From: Sunxiuqinia sp965230765
GTDB taxonomy: Bacteria; Bacteroidota; Bacteroidia; Bacteroidales; Prolixibacteraceae
Direction: 5' to 3'
DNA: 64,000 nt
Assembly (NCBI GenBank): GCA_965230765.1
Contig: CBDDLR010000001.1
Coordinates: 806,001 to 870,000 of the forward strand
Positions 63,766 through 64,000 of the stretch are shown piece by piece (positions within the stretch are counted from its first letter, which is position 1; every line of letters begins with the position of its first letter). The position numbers and the translations under genes were made by a program. The notes under the pieces are model-generated. The model did no database searches, had not been told where the DNA came from, and worked only from the letters and a program-made list of their open reading frames with translations.

Positions 63766-64000
63766 TTATTCAATATTTAATTCTGCAACCGGATCCCAAA
63801 ACACCGACTTAAAATCAATGATTTGATCATCCTCTATTTTTATTCCTTCGTTTTCCAGCAACTCCTGCATAACAGTTGGGCTTCCAAAATGATGTTTGCC
63901 AGTAAGCAAGCCTTTTGAATTGACCACCCTGTGTGCAGGAACGTATTCTTTGCAACTGTGTGCCTGGTTCATTGCCCAACCCACCATTCTTGCTGAACGT
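63766..64000 (-). CDS. Alkyltransferase-like protein (MGMT fold), partial
   Basis: The C-terminal part of an MGMT/alkyltransferase-like DNA repair protein. The reading frame is open to the window end, so the 5' part is missing. The first readable residues RSARMVGWAMNQA match the DNA-binding helix of this fold. The active-site segment is VPAHRVVNSKG where MGMT has PCHRV, so the acceptor Cys is Ala. Alkyltransferase-like proteins with this change bind alkylated guanine and recruit nucleotide excision repair. A conserved-looking LTGKHHFGSPTVMQELLENEGI tail follows. It precedes mrp by 12 bases. Confidence 0.85.
   Translation of the reverse strand, partial: RSARMVGWAMNQAHSCKEYVPAHRVVNSKGLLTGKHHFGSPTVMQELLENEGIKIEDDQIIDFKSVFWDPVAELNIE

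Overview
The window is chromosomal DNA from a member of the Bacteroidota, most likely a free-living or marine-type Bacteroidia (Marinilabiliales-like; the order is an inference). The evidence is a type IX secretion/gliding gene cluster (porP-like, gldKLMN, a second gldK, porX, porW/sprE), repeated -7 promoter elements of the TAnnTTTG type, generally weak Shine-Dalgarno sequences, DUF4837 and DUF4395 proteins, and a DksA-like protein with a degenerate zinc finger. No rRNA genes or CRISPR arrays are visible.

Layout. 1-4.9 kb (minus strand): ileS, a DksA/TraR-type protein and lspA. 5.2-10.7 kb (minus): an AT-rich accessory block of four intact genes of unknown role (a small anchored protein, a DUF900 serine hydrolase, a 759-residue protein, a three-helix membrane protein) plus a decayed gene whose frame runs open across the gap except for four stops. 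10.9-18.0 kb (minus): a tightly coupled menaquinone operon (thioesterase, menF, menD, menB, menA, menC, menE). 18.1-27.3 kb (minus): a Tat-exported GH36-like glycosidase, then a four-gene operon of a glycyl-radical activase, a hydroxyproline-dehydratase-type glycyl radical enzyme, an S9 peptidase and an Xaa-Pro aminopeptidase, which together look like a route for proline/hydroxyproline peptides. 27.6-32 kb: a DUF4395 membrane protein, a membrane-anchored AraC regulator, an acyltransferase, a GluR0-type ligand-gated potassium channel and an initiator tRNA gene with a damaged tRNA fragment beside it.

32.4-39.2 kb (plus): an M23 peptidase, dxr, rseP, tatA, a DUF4837 lipoprotein and the two-step agmatine-to-putrescine pair (agmatine deiminase, N-carbamoylputrescine amidase). 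Convergent to these is a class A penicillin-binding protein. 41.8-52.9 kb (plus): topA, an arginase-fold protein that has lost metal ligands, and the T9SS core. After a strong terminator comes a second gldK copy. 52.9-55.5 kb: a mannose-1-phosphate guanylyltransferase and a complete IS4-family element with 9-bp target duplications. This element has split the likely promoter of the following MlaE/MlaF lipid ABC transporter. 57.0-62.4 kb (minus): porX and porW/sprE, so the T9SS regulator and an accessory lipoprotein lie within 6 kb of the core. 62.6-64 kb (minus): an Mrp-type ATPase and an alkyltransferase-like protein cut by the window end.

The observations most worth following are the unexplained 5.2-10.7 kb island with its decayed member, the hydroxyproline peptide operon, the IS insertion inside a promoter, the duplicated GldK, and the arginase-like pseudoenzyme beside the secretion genes. 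All family assignments come from reading motifs and remembered family features; no database search was run.
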